Part shown: piece after piece, positions 1 through 12,803 of the stretch
Layout: each line of letters starts with the position of its first letter
How positions within the stretch are numbered: position 1 is the first letter of the stretch
Program-made: the position numbers and the translations under genes
Assembly (NCBI GenBank): GCA_030248135.1
Contig: JASANC010002767.1
Span: 1 to 64,000 of the forward strand
Length of the DNA: 64,000 bases
DNA from: Theristus sp. LFF4_11
Taxonomy: Eukaryota > Nematoda > Chromadorea > Monhysterida > Xyalidae
Direction: 5' to 3'
The notes under the pieces: generated by a model
The model's input: the letters and a program-made list of their open reading frames with translations, nothing else
Told to the model about the DNA's origin: nothing
The model's database searches: none

Positions 1-47
1 GCTGGTCTTTCGCTTTGAATTTTATTGTTCGTAAATTGTCTGGCGGA

Positions 48-1522
48 TCAATGTCCTGCAACCTCGTGAAGTACAAATTGTGATCGATAATGATGAGAAA
101 ATAAAAAAGTGACTTGTATGAATTTTGATTGTTGAACGTGACCCACTCGAATTCTAACCGACGCTCGCGTATGTGGTAACTTGAAGTTTGTTTGCCCGCT
201 GAACGGATCAGATTCTTGACTCGGTAACTGGTCACTAAGTTCGTCACCAATCAGATACGCCGTGGCCGTGTTGCGATCAAGTATGTAGTTCAACTCTAAA
301 AAACTTGCCGCTGTAACAACAATCAAGAAACTTAGACAACCAATCAGTACAACTGGAACTCACCGAAATCGTCATCGTCGTCACCAAACGGATGCATCAA
401 GTACTGCGCCACTTTCAACCATCCAACGTAGAACAGCATTTGCAGCGTTGTGAATAGCGGAAATGGTAACATCACGTGTCGTTCATCTTGTGCACTGTGT
501 CCATCGGTGACGTTGATTTGATGATGATGTGAGATTGTTGATGGGTACACTTTTGGTTGCCGTGCAATCAAACAAAACGCGAAATAACCGTACGTGGCAA
601 TTGAAACGACCTGGCGGAGTTTGTTGTCCCACATTTTGTGCTAACCTTGTGCGTTATACAAAAAATCCGTAACACGAATGTATCAAATGACTTGAACCTG
701 AACATAAACCAGGGGGATCACGATCCAGTCGTAAACCATCAACATGGCAAATCCGTCGCGATAACTCAATAAAGAGCGCATCAGATGTTTCAGCATTGTA
801 TCGGAGCTGATTTTTCGCTCATCTCTCAGTTTTCGAAACATATTTGAAAGCCAGACAACTGGCACGAACCACTTGCCATATGGTGCGTTAATCTTTTCAA
901 ACATTTCTTTTTCTTCGTCGGTCATCAAACCGGAATCTACCAAGTGTTGCACGGTTGGAAAACGTGCTTTCGTTCGAACACACAGCAGACGCCACGCGAT
1001 AGCTGCCTTAAAACTGCAATAGTGTTTTTGAACAAATACTGGAAATTATGAAAAATCAAAAAATTGTGCACCTGTAGGTTAGCCCATCTTGCAATGGTGC
1101 GTCTTGCAACTCGGTGTTTCGGCCCTGGTAGCGCCAAGTTCACATTGAACATTAGCTTATCCGGCCAGCTGATCCAATTGAACTGTTCCCACCACCGAGC
1201 GAGCACACCGGCCACAAAGAAACCGAGCAGAAATGTTAGCGGTATATACTTTAGACCGTCGTCAGCATAGTCAATAATCTGTGCAACCGAGAGAGCTGAT
1301 ACCCCAATTACAACATTCAAACATTTAAACTGCGGATTTCAGCAATTGACGCACCTTGTGCATGTATAGTTGATCCTCTGGTGACAGTGCAAGCATTTGA
1401 ACAGCCATGATGATAAAGTACAACACGTACCATATCATCACGTCCCATATCACAGCTTTCCACAGACTACCATGCCAGAGACCAAGCGAACGGATAAAGG
1501 AATCAGGGTATGCGATTGTCAT
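48..1522 (-). CDS. Bestrophin-family anion channel (3' end open)
   Basis: Bestrophins are pentameric, Ca2+-gated chloride/bicarbonate channels of the plasma membrane. Exons read 1522-1355, 1278-1072, 1006-698, 610-364 and 295 downward, with matching phases. The start is the ATG at 1522, opening MTIAYPDSF as family members do; the same frame runs a few codons upstream only through non-ATG codons. Family marks visible are a WPDKLM motif after the second membrane segment, [11 protein letters not shown], the WFVPVVWL and [12 protein letters not shown] segments, and the acidic calcium clamp [10 protein letters not shown] in exon 4, followed by LDRN. About 385 residues are visible. The last exon reads to a stop at 48-50, but a splice donor before it (for example at a GT after the SKFIQ codons) could lead to exons left of the window, so the C-terminus is unsure. 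It is transcribed divergently from the fucose mutarotase gene. Confidence 0.92.
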
Positions 1523-2274
1523 AGTATGTTTGAGCACGGATTTCTTTGTGGTTTTAATGTATACACAAGATTGGCTATGAAACTAAAAGGCTTGTGAACG
1601 CCACGAAAAGATTCAACAACAATGTTGATTTCTTTTTCTTATTTTGTTTGTCTAAGGCTTCTCCTCAAATTAAACGGCTGAAGGAAAAGAATTCGAAAAC
1701 GAAGGAAAATTGCGTTTTGCCAGTGCTACTGTATGTTGGATTTACGGCCAATGCAGCACCCGTCTTGCCTTGCGTTTTTATTTGTTCGCATGCCACACAC
1801 GCACATTACAAAAAAAAATGATTGCTGTCAGCAAAATCATCGATCATGTTGAACGGTTTTAGCATTTTAACGTGAAAATTAACAAATCAATGGAAAATGC
1901 TTTGTAGATGAAAGTTTCTGTCATCGAATTGGCTATTACATTGCAAGCGTGTGTGCGTGTCGATTTACGGCAAAGAATTTTGTTGTATTAAAACTTAGTT
2001 ATAGTAAAACGAATTTTTAGCAATATTCGTGTTTCCCAGGGGTGGCTTCTAACCAAACAAACGTCTGCTGACAAGCCCCAGTTATTGAGAGATAGTTTCA
2101 TAGTTTATTACGTAATTACATGAACACTTGATTGTAAAAACTATAGAATCAGGTTTTTTTCAGTTGGAAACTTTAATTATGTTCTCATCATCGCATCGTG
2201 AAGTCCAGGTTAAATGAGCTGTGTGAATGCAAGTTGACATCAAGTTAGTAACGAACGAACTAACGGTGATTTTA
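1523..2274. other. Intergenic, no gene seen
   Basis: This stretch lies between the divergent bestrophin and fucose mutarotase genes and should hold the bestrophin promoter. It is AT-rich, and the short ORFs in it lack domains, good starts or splice partners. No conserved element was recognised. Confidence 0.6.
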
Positions 2275-2431
2275 AGCGATGTTTTTAGCCTGGGTTAGCG
2301 AGTACAGAACACCGTCGGGTAGGCGGTGCTCATCAAGTTTTCTCTGCCATTAAGTGCCTCCCTCTGCGGGGCTCTAACTCCGAATGCACAAACAAGAGTA
2401 ACAACGCGCTGCCACCCAGGCCACGAGGGGG
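2275..2431 (-). repeat. tRNA-derived SINE, copy 1 (degenerate)
   Basis: Read on the minus strand, this copy starts near 2431 with a tRNA-like head (ctcgtggcctgggtggcagc, then a degenerate B-box region) and ends in a body shared with the copies at 23570-23746 and 61430-61596. Common blocks include the attaagtgcc segment and the tagcctggg...gcgatg end. This copy is the most diverged of the three and lacks a clear (AAC)n tail. It lies 0.5 kb upstream of the fucose mutarotase start. Confidence 0.75.
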
Positions 2432-2937
2432 ACTTATAAGTTGGAAACTTATAACTTATTGCAAGTTGGTGTTTTTGTTGTTTTAAGTTTACGAATGCAA
2501 CCGCAAGTTATAACTGCATTTATATCAGCAGAATAAATTTATCCTCCTGCACTCTATGTACTTTGTGGGTACGCAAATAGTTGGATGTCTCAATTCCTGC
2601 TTTAAAATTCAACTATTAACTCATAATGCTGTTTTACAGAAGATATCTGTTTTTAATAAATTAGAACTGTCAAATAAAATTACTAAACACGAATGATGCG
2701 TTGTGAAAAGCGTCAATATGACACGAATTTTTATTTAACCGCAAAAACGTTATACATGTAGATAATGTTTAATGCTTGAGTTGTCAAGGTTATTAAATCC
2801 GCTTGTGTGAAACATTCACTTTACACAGTAAAGCAATGCATGCATTATATATGTTGCAGTGGCTTGTGTTCGCACATGCGTGGTTTAAGTAGAAGCTATC
2901 AAATAGAATATTAAATAGTTTAGCGATTTGCCATCAA

Positions 2938-4003
2938 ATGGGTCTGAAAGGTGTGCCAGCGATCATCGGGCCCGATTTGCTGCGTGTGCTCAGCACAATG
3001 GGGCATGGTGACGAAATTGGTTTGTGTGGTTTCATTGGTGTGATTCAAAGATCTTTGTCGCGTCTGTAGCGCAGGTGTAGGACTTCTGCATACTGTTCTG
3101 TAGGTGGAAAACCTGTGGACAAGACACATAATGGAGAAACTAAAATGACCAATAACATCTAATGTCTGCTCCCTCCAGAGCTGAGGGAAAATTGGGCTCG
3201 GGGCAGTATTGCCCGTTTCCGCCGGAGTTCCGGAACCGGTGCGTGCTCAATTATAAAAAAGAATGTAGTTTGTTTCTTTATATTTCAGTATTTTCTGACA
3301 TTCACTTTCCAACAAGCTCCATTTGCCGCAGAACTGGTTCAATAGAATTGCGCGTTGAAGGTATGTATCTTGTTTAAAACGGACGTTTTGCTCCGTTGGC
3401 TGCTAACTATATACGTACATCTTCGTAAATTTTTGTTCAGGCATTTCAATCACGGACTTACTACCTGCGGTGCTCAAATTCTTTCCGCTGGACACGTATA
3501 TCGATGCTGCGGTCAGAAAGATTGGTGTTGACAATGCAGAATGCGTTGTTTGTCTTTCACTTCGAACTAGGTTTTTTTTTGCATTTTCAGACAATATTGA
3601 TGCGTACTGAGCCTCAAGACCGAGCTGCTGGTCTCATAAAACCACCCATATGGGAAGAGTATGAGAAAATTCTGGGCAGTAGTGGCGAGATCAACGTAAT
3701 TTATTTTCTGCTTTCTTCTGTTTTTCTTCATTTATCATTTTTATACATGCTAAGTCACATGTCATTTGTCAACCGTGCAGGTGAACACCTCGGAAATAAG
3801 CAGAACCGATTTTTACGAACGCGCGGGCAAAGCTTTTGCTATCGTCCATACCGGGTTTGTTCGATATTTAGGTTTGCTGAATGACAGTCATGACATTTGT
3901 GCATCAAGTTGTTCAAATACCATATTTGATTGTTTTCAGAGAAACTGCGAAGTACGGCAACGTGATTCTGAGGAAAGGAATTGTTACTTATGAAGAAAAA
4001 TAA
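2938..4003 (+). CDS. FUOM: L-fucose mutarotase (RbsD/FucU family)
   Basis: The enzyme interconverts alpha- and beta-L-fucose so that free fucose can enter the salvage route to GDP-fucose in the cytosol. Six exons are assigned: 2938-3019, 3289-3360, 3441-3511, 3591-3695, 3781-3854 and 3940-4003, 468 nt in all, giving 155 residues; vertebrate FUOM is about the same size. Exon 1 encodes MGLKGVPAI and the catalytic-loop motif MGHGDEI. Exon 2 continues with SDIHFP, completing the GHGD-x5-D-x2-FP signature. Exon 3 has FFPLDTYID. Exons 4 to 6 carry WEEYEKIL, FYERAGKAFAIVHTG and YGNVILRKG, all in family order. All joins keep phase. Intron 1 carries a dispersed repeat at 3089-3243. The stop codon TAA lies inside an AATAAA hexamer (3999-4004). 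Confidence 0.95.
3089..3243 (+). repeat. Dispersed repeat R2 in FUOM intron 1
   Basis: The segment from gttctgtaggtggaaa to the end ccggaaccggtgcg is closely similar, in reverse complement, to 53421-53603 in an intron of the MATH/RING gene. Both share gagaactaaaa, a tgaccaat block, tgtctgctcc, a gctgaggg/gccgaggg block and the terminal ttccggaaccggtgcg. The FUOM copy lacks about ten bases (gttcgaacctcg) present in the other. Confidence 0.75.
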
Positions 4004-4729
4004 AGGATCCGTTGCTTTTTGATATGCAAAATAACACAAGTCATTTTTCTTTGAATTTTGCAGTTGCGGATTCGTTTACGAAACGTATTGAATTGAACTG
4101 CCTACTTCTATTCAATTTTTATGTGCATTGCACATACTGAATGTTATTTACATTGAAGTAAAATTTGTCGGTTGGAAACACACACTGGTAAAATGAGTCT
4201 TCAGTTTTGAGATGTGTGGATGGTTGACAAAGAAGCTGAATCACAAAAAATCGTCACAAGGAACAATAAAGCGGGATATCCCACAATATAACACAATATC
4301 ACAAGTGGGACATGTGAATTTGTTGAAGCTAAGCACCCATCATCATTTTTACTGTGTTGAGAGCATATAGTACGACAGATTTCGTTGATAAGCTTCTACG
4401 TTGGAAATGTTATGGTCAGCTGAGCAAACTTCAGCTGAAAACCTGAAGGTGTGATTTATTAGCTGTATTTAGTGTTTCCACGTGCATAAGAACTAATGAT
4501 AGGTTTATGTGATTCACTGGATTATTCATTGTACTTTGGCAGGGCAGTTGAATTTTCACCTGTTTTTTTAAACATTTGCTGAAAAGCATTCAGAGAACCA
4601 AACGTCGTTACAATGAATACACCCTGCTCGTGGAAGGACATACCGACGGGCTTCTGGTCAGCGCTAACATGGACAGCAATAAGTGAATTAGTTTAATTGC
4701 GTCTTAAAATTATATCAGGTTTACATAAA
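4004..4729. other. Intergenic, FUOM to chitinase 1
   Basis: No ORF here has a family match. An AATAAA-like hexamer at about 4265-4270 could be a second FUOM polyadenylation signal. The remainder should contain the chitinase 1 promoter, but no specific element was identified. Confidence 0.5.
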
Positions 4730-7700
4730 ATGCGTTGTTTTGTTTCAGTTGCGATGATGTTATTGCCGTCGCTGCACTCAGCCACCACCGATCGCACACA
4801 GACAGACAGCACGACGGCGTCCATCTCGACAACCACGGATAACATCACGGCTTTGCTTAGCAGCACAACTGAAAAGGGTCCTAAAAAATTCATTCGCGGT
4901 TGCTATTTCACAAACTGGGCTCGTTATCGTCGCGGCCGTGCAAAATACTTTCCGGAAATGTATCTGCCCGGGCTGTGCACGCATATCTTTTACGCGTTCG
5001 GTTGGATGGGTCAAGATTTCAAGATTAAGTAAGTTGCTGCGATTGTATTTCGCTATACATATGTGTCTACAGTTTTTAGCTTCCTCCTTTTCTTATGTAT
5101 TTTGATTATCGTGTACTTCTTTTTTTGAAACACGGTTTCAGAGCGTTCGACTATGGAGATCTAAATATGTCGTGGTCTATCGGCATGTTCTATCGGGTCA
5201 ACTCGTTAAAAAATTACGATTCGGAATTGAAGACCCTCCTTTCAGTGGGCGGATGGAGTTTCGGTACCAGGTAGGTAGACAGGATGGCCTTGAATTAAGT
5301 TTCTATTGAACCTTTGTTTTAAAAGCAAAATACAACGTATGTCATGTCTTTCTCTTAGACTGTTCAAATTAATGTCGTCAAAGCCAGAAAATCGCAAGAC
5401 ATTCATTGATTCGTCCATTCCGTTTCTGCGCGACAACAATTTCGACGGATTAGACATTGATTGGGAATATCCAAACAATGAAGTCGACAAAGTGAACTTT
5501 GTGTTGTTTTTCAAGGTATTTTCCAGCAAAACTAAACTCACATTTATGCCGCTTATTTGGACAATGCAAATTTTGTAATTGAAAGGAAGCCCGCCTAGCG
5601 TTTGAACAAGAGGCAAGAGACACTGGAAAGGCGCGTCTGCTGCTCACGGCTGCTGTGTCTGCTGGTGTACAAACAATACGCAAAGGATATGACATAGCTG
5701 AATTTGCGAAGTGCTAAGTTGTTTTGAAGAGGGCGTTGTTGATGTTATTCAGACTCAAGAAACAAAAATGAAATTAATTTTTTAGATGGATTGACTTCGT
5801 ACTTGTAATGACGTATGATTTTCACGGAGGATGGGAAATGATCACGGGCATCAACAGTCCATTGTTTCCACGCGAAGGCGAAGAAGGAGACGACAGACTT
5901 TGGAACACAGTTGATCATAATTTTATATTGTTCATATTTATGTTATCACAATAATTTGTGCTGTGTTGTTATCAGCATTGTTCTTAGGATGGTGCCGCTA
6001 ATCACTGGAGGGAAAATGGCATGCCATCAGACAAAATCACCATTGGCATTGCTACTTACGGTCGAGGCTGGACCATACCACATCCTGATAAAGAGGACGG
6101 CGTCAGTAAGTTTCAAGTTGTTTTATTTTATTTTATTACTTTCAGCTGATTCTTTGTTGTTCTTGATATCGAACAGTGCTACGTCTGCAGATATTACTGC
6201 GAGCGGCAAAAGTGCTCGCGGTCAGTTCACTGGTGAAGCCGGTGTTCTTGCATGGTATGAGGTAAGCTTTATAAAAGAATGTTATTAACAAAAACGTTAA
6301 CAGCTAAGAAGTAGATTATTTTTAGAAAATGTGTTTTTATTAGATTTGTGAAATGTTAGCTTCGGGCGCAAAACGTGTGTGGCACGAAGAACATAAGGTG
6401 CCATACCTTGTGCAAGGTAATCAGTGGGTCGGTTACGACGACGTTGAAAGTATTCGAAACAAGGTTATTTAACCCGTTTTCACCTATTCCATAAACTACA
6501 TAATTGGAATTCTAAAACGATATTTTAATTGCAAAGATGCGCTGGTTGAAGTGGCATGAGTACGGCGGTGCATTTGTGTGGAATTTAGATTTTGATGATT
6601 TCAACGCCGAATGTTCAAACAGTGACGGCCAGTTGTATCCGTTAATAAGCGTCATCGCAGAGGAGCTCGCTGGCATTATTGAATTTAGTGTTAGTGATTA
6701 GTTTTTTTTTCTGTTTGTCAGGCAGAACTAATCAAAAACAAGACGCGGAGAATGTTTAATACTGCGTTTCTAGACTTTGGCGCCATTCACAACGCCGACC
6801 ATACCGATCCCGACACATCCGCCACTGCCCACACATCCACCACTGCCAACGCACAAACCACCCACACCTGCGTCAACCACCAAGCGACCAAAGGGTATAA
6901 GCAATATTACAAAATTTTTGAGTCTGTAACCAATTTGATGATAAACATATTAAGAGTACCACACTGAACTTTGATTTGTCTTTTGTTTCTGGAGATCAAG
7001 AATGCGTTGTAAATGGTGACGGTTTTTTTGTGCATCCCGATTCAACGTGGAAACTTCAGTTGTGTACCAGCTTTATTGTGTGCCACGATGGTGAGTTTCT
7101 GCTTCTGCACAACTAAAGTTATAGTCCGATCTGAACAACAAACACATTGCACACGGTTAAAACAGTAGTGTTGCACTGGCACAATGAATCACAACCAACG
7201 CACAATTGGGTTACCGAGTTTTTTGACTTTTGCAAATTGCCCATCAGTTTTCGTTCAGGCTACAGAATGGGAGAGCTCGAATGCCCGAAGGGACTAGATT
7301 TCAGTGCCAAGTTAAAGTACTGCACCAGCCGTGTGGAAGCTGGATGTCGGCCAGACACTACCACGACAACGACAACAACACCAACAACAACAACAACAAA
7401 ATCCAATGGTGGAATCACCGCTGTGCCGACCGGTGCTACAGGGGGCACACCAGCTCCTGGTTACGCTCGTTTTACTAGTTTTAATTGCTCAGTTGTAATT
7501 TGATTAACATTTACACCCACGGCTTAGTTTTAGGTTCTTTCGTGTGCCCTTCAGATGGATTTTTTGCGAATCCTGATGATTGCCGAGGATTCTTTCGGTG
7601 TACGGGAAACGTTCCACACAAGTTCAGGTTGGACTCCTTTAGCAATGTAAAATTGATTAACATATTCCAAGTACTTGAGCAGCAAAAGTAACAAGTGTTT

Positions 7701-7879
7701 CAATTGGGTTCTGCAGCTGCCCGGGCCACTTGCATTTCGAACCAAAGTTGAAAATTTGCATTGATTCTGCAGTCAGCGAATGCACAACTAAAACACAGAG
7801 GCATGGCGAAGCAAATGTCAGGCACCATAGATCTCAGAGTGCTGATTTATTTCACCAGTTTCTTGTTAACAACATTTAG
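4730..7879 (+). CDS. GH18 chitinase with two CBM14 domains (chitinase 1)
   Basis: This is a secreted endochitinase that hydrolyses beta-1,4-GlcNAc polymer; in nematodes the targets are eggshell, pharynx lining or microfilarial sheath. The ATG at 4730 opens a signal peptide ([17 protein letters not shown]). Exons: 4730-5028, 5142-5270, 5359-5515, 5586-5710, 5786-5909, 5988-6105, 6191-6261, 6344-6463, 6537 to about 6690, about 6770-6894, about 7000-7090, 7260-7458, 7534-7627 and 7717-7879. The barrel has [20 protein letters not shown] and the catalytic [11 protein letters not shown] with the acid/base Glu, then [18 protein letters not shown] and [11 protein letters not shown] Pro/Thr linker and a Thr run follow. 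Two six-Cys CBM14 (peritrophin-A) chitin-binding modules come after the barrel, at about 7000-7350 and 7540-7790. Only the barrel/linker joint (6690-6770) is uncertain. It is a tandem paralogue of the next gene with shared intron positions. Confidence 0.94.
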
Positions 7880-7949
7880 AGTGAACAACATCTATATCGA
7901 TTGTGTCAAATCCCTTTTTCTTTTTTGGAACATGTTTATGTTGATATAC

Positions 7950-7955
7950 AATAAA
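7950..7955 (+). promoter_or_regulatory. Putative polyadenylation signal of chitinase 1
   Basis: An AATAAA hexamer lies 70 bases after the chitinase 1 stop at 7877-7879, a usual distance for a short nematode 3' UTR. The cleavage site is not known. Confidence 0.5.
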
Positions 7956-8824
7956 CCGATCAAAGTGTGAGAACAGTATCAATACGGTGTGCGAGAAACT
8001 GAAATTTCAGTGTATTTAAGTCATGAACTGTTTCCCGCGCTGATTTTGTTGGTATGGTGTCACTCAATATTTTCACCATGGTTGACCGATTCCGCATGTT
8101 TTGACCGGTGAAATGCAACTTGAACGTCAGTATGGTGCGTGCATCCATTAAAAACTGACCGTATGTGATGCGACCGAGTGACCGGACGCCTGCTGTTGAA
8201 GGTTATACAATCAGAAAAGTTGATACATAACAAATGGAATACGTTATACGAATGCTGACAACAAAAGCGTATCCTGTTTTTATGTTGTCTCACCTCCGCT
8301 GTGAACAATGAACAACACTTTTCAGACAAGAGAGATAACATCATTTGTGGACACCCGAGAGTGACCATTAAATTGGAATGAACTGATAATAGTTTACACT
8401 ATTTCAGTTGTATTGAATGCATGTATTTTTGGTAATTCAGAAACGTTCGCGCATGTAATACACAAGCAACATACATGCACTCTGAGCTGGTGCACATAAA
8501 ACGTAAACACGTCTCTCCAGACAGCGGATATGATAATTACCAGTTCGTGCTCGGTTGTAGGAGAATACGAAGAGAAGTAACATTTGTAGTAATTTTGAGT
8601 TGCACATCAAAATGAGGTCGCTTAATGGCTAACAATCAGAATGATTTCCGTTAAATAGTTGACCACTCGAAAAGTATTATCACTTTTGATGCTTTTCATT
8701 TTTGCAGTTTACGACAGTTTCAAAATTTTTAATTCAAGACCAGATTGGAAAAAAATTCTAATACGGTAATAAGGTATTAGTAGGTTTTGTTGATCGATTT
8801 TACGAGCAATAATCAGCGAACGAT
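7956..8824. other. Intergenic between the two chitinases
   Basis: No supported gene. Short minus-strand ORFs at 7960-8368 have no domain, no signal peptide and no splice support. The right part should act as promoter for chitinase 2. Confidence 0.5.
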
Positions 8825-11800
8825 ATGAGAACCTCAGTCCTTGTCGCTATAGTCGTCGTCATTTCGGGTACGTGTACAATGTTTGCTATTTGTTTTCAAG
8901 CATTTGATTCCAACAATGTGTTATTACTTACATTAAGCGCAAGCGCATGAAAATCCACTGTCGTGACATGTCATTGTTTTGTAGTGCTTCGCGCATTGGT
9001 ATATGACCGTCTAATTTTAGATGTTCTGAGATTTTTCGTTGCATCTGAGGCACTTCTGCAGTTGAATATACAAGATAGCGAGCAGTGAAAACGGTAAAAT
9101 GTGTACGAAACGTGGTGTCTAAGTCCAACAAGTCTATACATTATAAGAAAGCATTTTTAAAAAGTGAGATTTAACAAAACAGTGGTCATTTGTTAGGTAC
9201 AAGTAGTTCACACAGAGGTGGTACTGTAATAGTTTGCTTCAATTTTGTTGGTAACGTTCTGCTTGTTGCGACTCGTCGTAGTAATACAACATACTTTTAT
9301 TCTTGATAACACAACATACATACATAATGAGAGCAGACATGTAGAATACGAACAGAAACTGACTTTTAGCAAACTCAACCAAAAGTAGAACATATTGCAG
9401 AATATAAATCACACCTTTATCATGGTTGTTTAGTCACGCCATAAGCTAACAATCGCACATGTTACTTGTTTAGTCATACCATAACATCAACAGCCAGCAG
9501 CACTTTCAAAGGTTACATTTCAAAGGTAACATGGAATATGCTGACCAAGTAAAACACTGCTGTCATTGTCACAGCTTTTGATTATTCTTGTTTTAGTGGC
9601 AGCGGATGAAACGGTCAAAGTGGCAGATCCATCGCAGCAGGTTTGTTTTGTTGTAAAGGCACAATTGAAAACCCCATTAAGCGAAGTCACATGTGTAAAG
9701 TCAGAACGTGAGCTGCATGCATTTAAAAAGGAGTGCTGTACTCACTCACTTACGCTCACGGTGATTTAGTATGTACGTGGTTGCTACTTCACCAACTGGG
9801 CGCAATACCGTCAAGGGCGAGGCAAATACCTGCCAGAAGAATACATGCCAGGCCTGTGTACTCACATTCTGTTTGCGTTCGGCTGGATGAACGACGACTT
9901 CACTGTGCGGTAGGTCTTTGGCTAAACAATCTTCATTTGTATTAATATTTATACTTTGATTTTGATTTCTTTGAGCCTTTTAGGGCTTATGATCCTGCTG
10001 ATCTCGACAGCGACTGGGCGCAGGGAATGTATCCGCGAGTCAATCGGCTGAAACAGTCCGACCCGAATTTGAAGACCTTGCTTTCAATTGGCGGATGGAC
10101 GTTTGGCACTCGGTTAGTGTGTCAGTTTAATGTTTACCGTACTCTCGGATGTTTTCAAATATTGTGGTTGTCTACGATTTTGCTTTTTTGTAGATTGTTC
10201 AAAGGAATGTCAGCAACTGCTGAGACACGAGCTACATTCATTGAGTCGGCCACAGCATTCGTTCGTCAGCACGGCTTTGACGGACTTGATATCGATTGGG
10301 AATACCCATCAGGCCAGACAGACAAGGATAACTTCAACTCTCTGATCAGGGTAAGCGGTAAATTCATGAACTATGATCTTTTATTTTGTTCCCGCAACTC
10401 AATGCGCCCATAGATGGGTAAACGGTTGCATGCAGGACGTGGGAATTCAAAGTTGGCAAAGTAATCCGAGCCCCCTAAATAGGGCCGAGTCAGTTAGGCG
10501 ACTTTGAATTGCCACATAAAGACTGAAACTAGTTTTTTTTCACCCTCTCCACACCCATTCAGTGGCAAAACTTAAAAAAATGATATTACATACTCAGGTT
10601 TCAAAAAGATCGAAGGCCTTCACGTTGTTTTTATTTCGCAACTTTTTTTTAAATGCGTCGTCTGCAACAGGAAACTCGCGAAGCGTTTGAAGCTGAAGCG
10701 CAAAGGACAGGCCGTGATCGGCTCTTGCTTACCGCAGCTGTGTCGGCAGGCCAAGGAACCATTGAGAACGGCTACGACATTCCTGGCATCGCACCGTGCG
10801 TTTTTTTACTAAATCTAGAAAGCTTTTGTTGAGTTTTGTTGGCACATTTGTATGTTCTAATATTGTTAATATTCTTGACCGGCAGATATTTTGACTTGAT
10901 TTTCATCATGTCGTATGACTTCCATGGCGCTTGGGAGCAAGTGACTGGTATGAACGCACCGTTGCATTCACGATCAACCGACGCTGGACCGCTCAGAAAC
11001 TGGAACTTGGTTTGTTCTGAATGCTCATCTAAGTTTGATCTTTATTTCTAGGTCTGCTTGCATCTTAAGCACTGGTATGTTATGTTCAAACCATCCGTAT
11101 GTTTGAGGCTTGGGCCGTAAATCACTGGGCCGAATCGGGTATGCCGAAATCAAAGATTGTCGTTGGAATGGCTACGTACGGACGTGGATGGACTTTGAAT
11201 GACGAACTTGATAATGGCATTGGTAATTCGAACAGGCGGTTTTCTACTTCTTGAGTCTTAAGTGCCTTACACGGATAAACAAACGTTCAGGCGCTCCTGC
11301 TAATGCACCAGCTAGAACAACGCAGTTCGTTGGCGAGGCTGGTGTCATTGCATATTATGAGGTATGTATATGAAGAAGACAGACTGGTTAATAAAAAATC
11401 AACTAAAAAGTAATTTTAAAAATAGGTTATTAAGTGAAATTTATCAGGTCTGCGAACTGCTAGCCAACGGCGCGCAGCGTCACTGGGACGAGGAACAGAA
11501 ACAGCCGTACGTGGTGCAAGGCGACCAATGGTTCAGCTATGACGATGTCGAAAGCCTCAGGCACAAAGTCAGACAGACAACAATTTTGTTGTAAAAATGA
11601 CTCAAACGTATGTGTAAGCAATGTGCACATCGAAAATAACGCTTATATTCTTCATTTCAGTTGGCATTTGTAAAAGAAAACGGTTTTGCTGGAGCATTTG
11701 TATGGACGTTGGATTTTGACGATTTCAATGGACAATGCTCGAACGGCGGTGGCGTCCGCTATCCTTTAATCAACACCATCCGTGAAGAATTATCACATGG

Positions 11801-12803
11801 GGGACCGGTGGTCATTCCAACGGTTGGTTATTTTGTTATTAGGATTTTAATCGTTGGTGCTGTGAAAAACGGGCTAAAAATGCATGAGGCATCGAGCACT
11901 GCCCAGACGCAACCGACGCCAGCACCAACGGTTCGCACAACGACGTCCACGCAAGCACCGACACCGCCGCATCTGCGCACAACCACGACGCAGCAGCCCC
12001 CATCCGTTGGACCATGTGCCGATGGCAACACAGGATTCGCAGCTCATGCGAATGATTGTAGCTCGTTTGTTGTCTGCAACAATGGTATGTTTCCACAGTC
12101 GTTTCAACAGAAAAAAACGGTGCACGTTAAAGAAATTCGGTGAACATTTCAGGAGCAATGCAAGGCACGTTGCAGTGCCCTGGCGGGCTGCACTTCAGCC
12201 CATCAACGCTGATGTGCACGTTTGCGTCGGTGGCCGGATGTGCCACGACGACACCATCGGCAACGACGACGACACCAGCGGCGACGACGACGACGTCACG
12301 AGCGATTGTGGCACCGACAAGCACCAGCACTGCGCGCCCGGCAACCACCACGACTGCTGGTGGTAATAGTCTCAGTTTGAAACTGTTACTTTAAACAATT
12401 GTGTGTCCGTGGTATCTATAGCAGTCAATTCAGGCGAATTCACCTGTCCTGGTGACGGTTTCCACGCTAATCCATCGGACTGCGGGCGCTTCTACCGCTG
12501 TGTTTCGGGTCGTGCGTTCAGCTTCAACTGCCCCGGCGACACGCATTTCAACCCGGACAACGGTAAAATGAATAGCTGCAAAATTGATCATAGTGAGGTA
12601 AGGAACTTATGTACATACACTGTACACTGTGTGCATTTGCAGAGCAATGTGTGCACCAAGCCGACAGTAACTGCGCAATGAACTCGGCTGATGTACCATC
12701 CAATCATCTCGAGTGGCTGCTGGATGAAATGGCACCGGAAGGCGTCGAAGTTGTTCGCTTGCTGTCACACGACCAATGGAAGGGATTCAAGCCTATTCAC
12801 TGA
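8825..12803 (+). CDS. GH18 chitinase with two CBM14 domains (chitinase 2)
   Basis: This secreted chitinase is a tandem copy of the gene at 4730-7879. The ATG at 8825 begins a signal peptide ([15 protein letters not shown]) interrupted by a long first intron; exon 2 is at 9597-9642. Barrel exons follow from about 9770, ending with 11661-11822. Visible are [22 protein letters not shown], the catalytic [29 protein letters not shown] and [11 protein letters not shown] Thr/Pro linker (about 11888-12000) leads to CBM14-1 (about 12000-12240). A second Thr-rich linker and CBM14-2 (exons 12421-12562 and 12643-12803) follow, then a short acidic tail ending KGFKPIH. I placed the intron 12563-12642 because it restores the last CBM14 cysteines ([10 protein letters not shown]); reading straight through would lose them and stop at 12681. 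Intron positions in the barrel match those of chitinase 1. Confidence 0.94.
10441..10513. repeat. 73-bp near-palindrome in chitinase 2 intron
   Basis: The left arm gggaattcaaagttgg and the right arm cgactttgaattgcc are imperfect inverted repeats around a GC-rich centre (ccgagccccctaaatagggc), so the whole segment can fold into one hairpin. It sits in the intron between the exons for [10 protein letters not shown] and [10 protein letters not shown]. It may be a tiny MITE or simply a palindrome. Confidence 0.5.

Noticed and set aside
1064..1270. Plus-strand ORF inside bestrophin
   Set aside because: Antisense to the exon with the WPDKLM motif; shadow.
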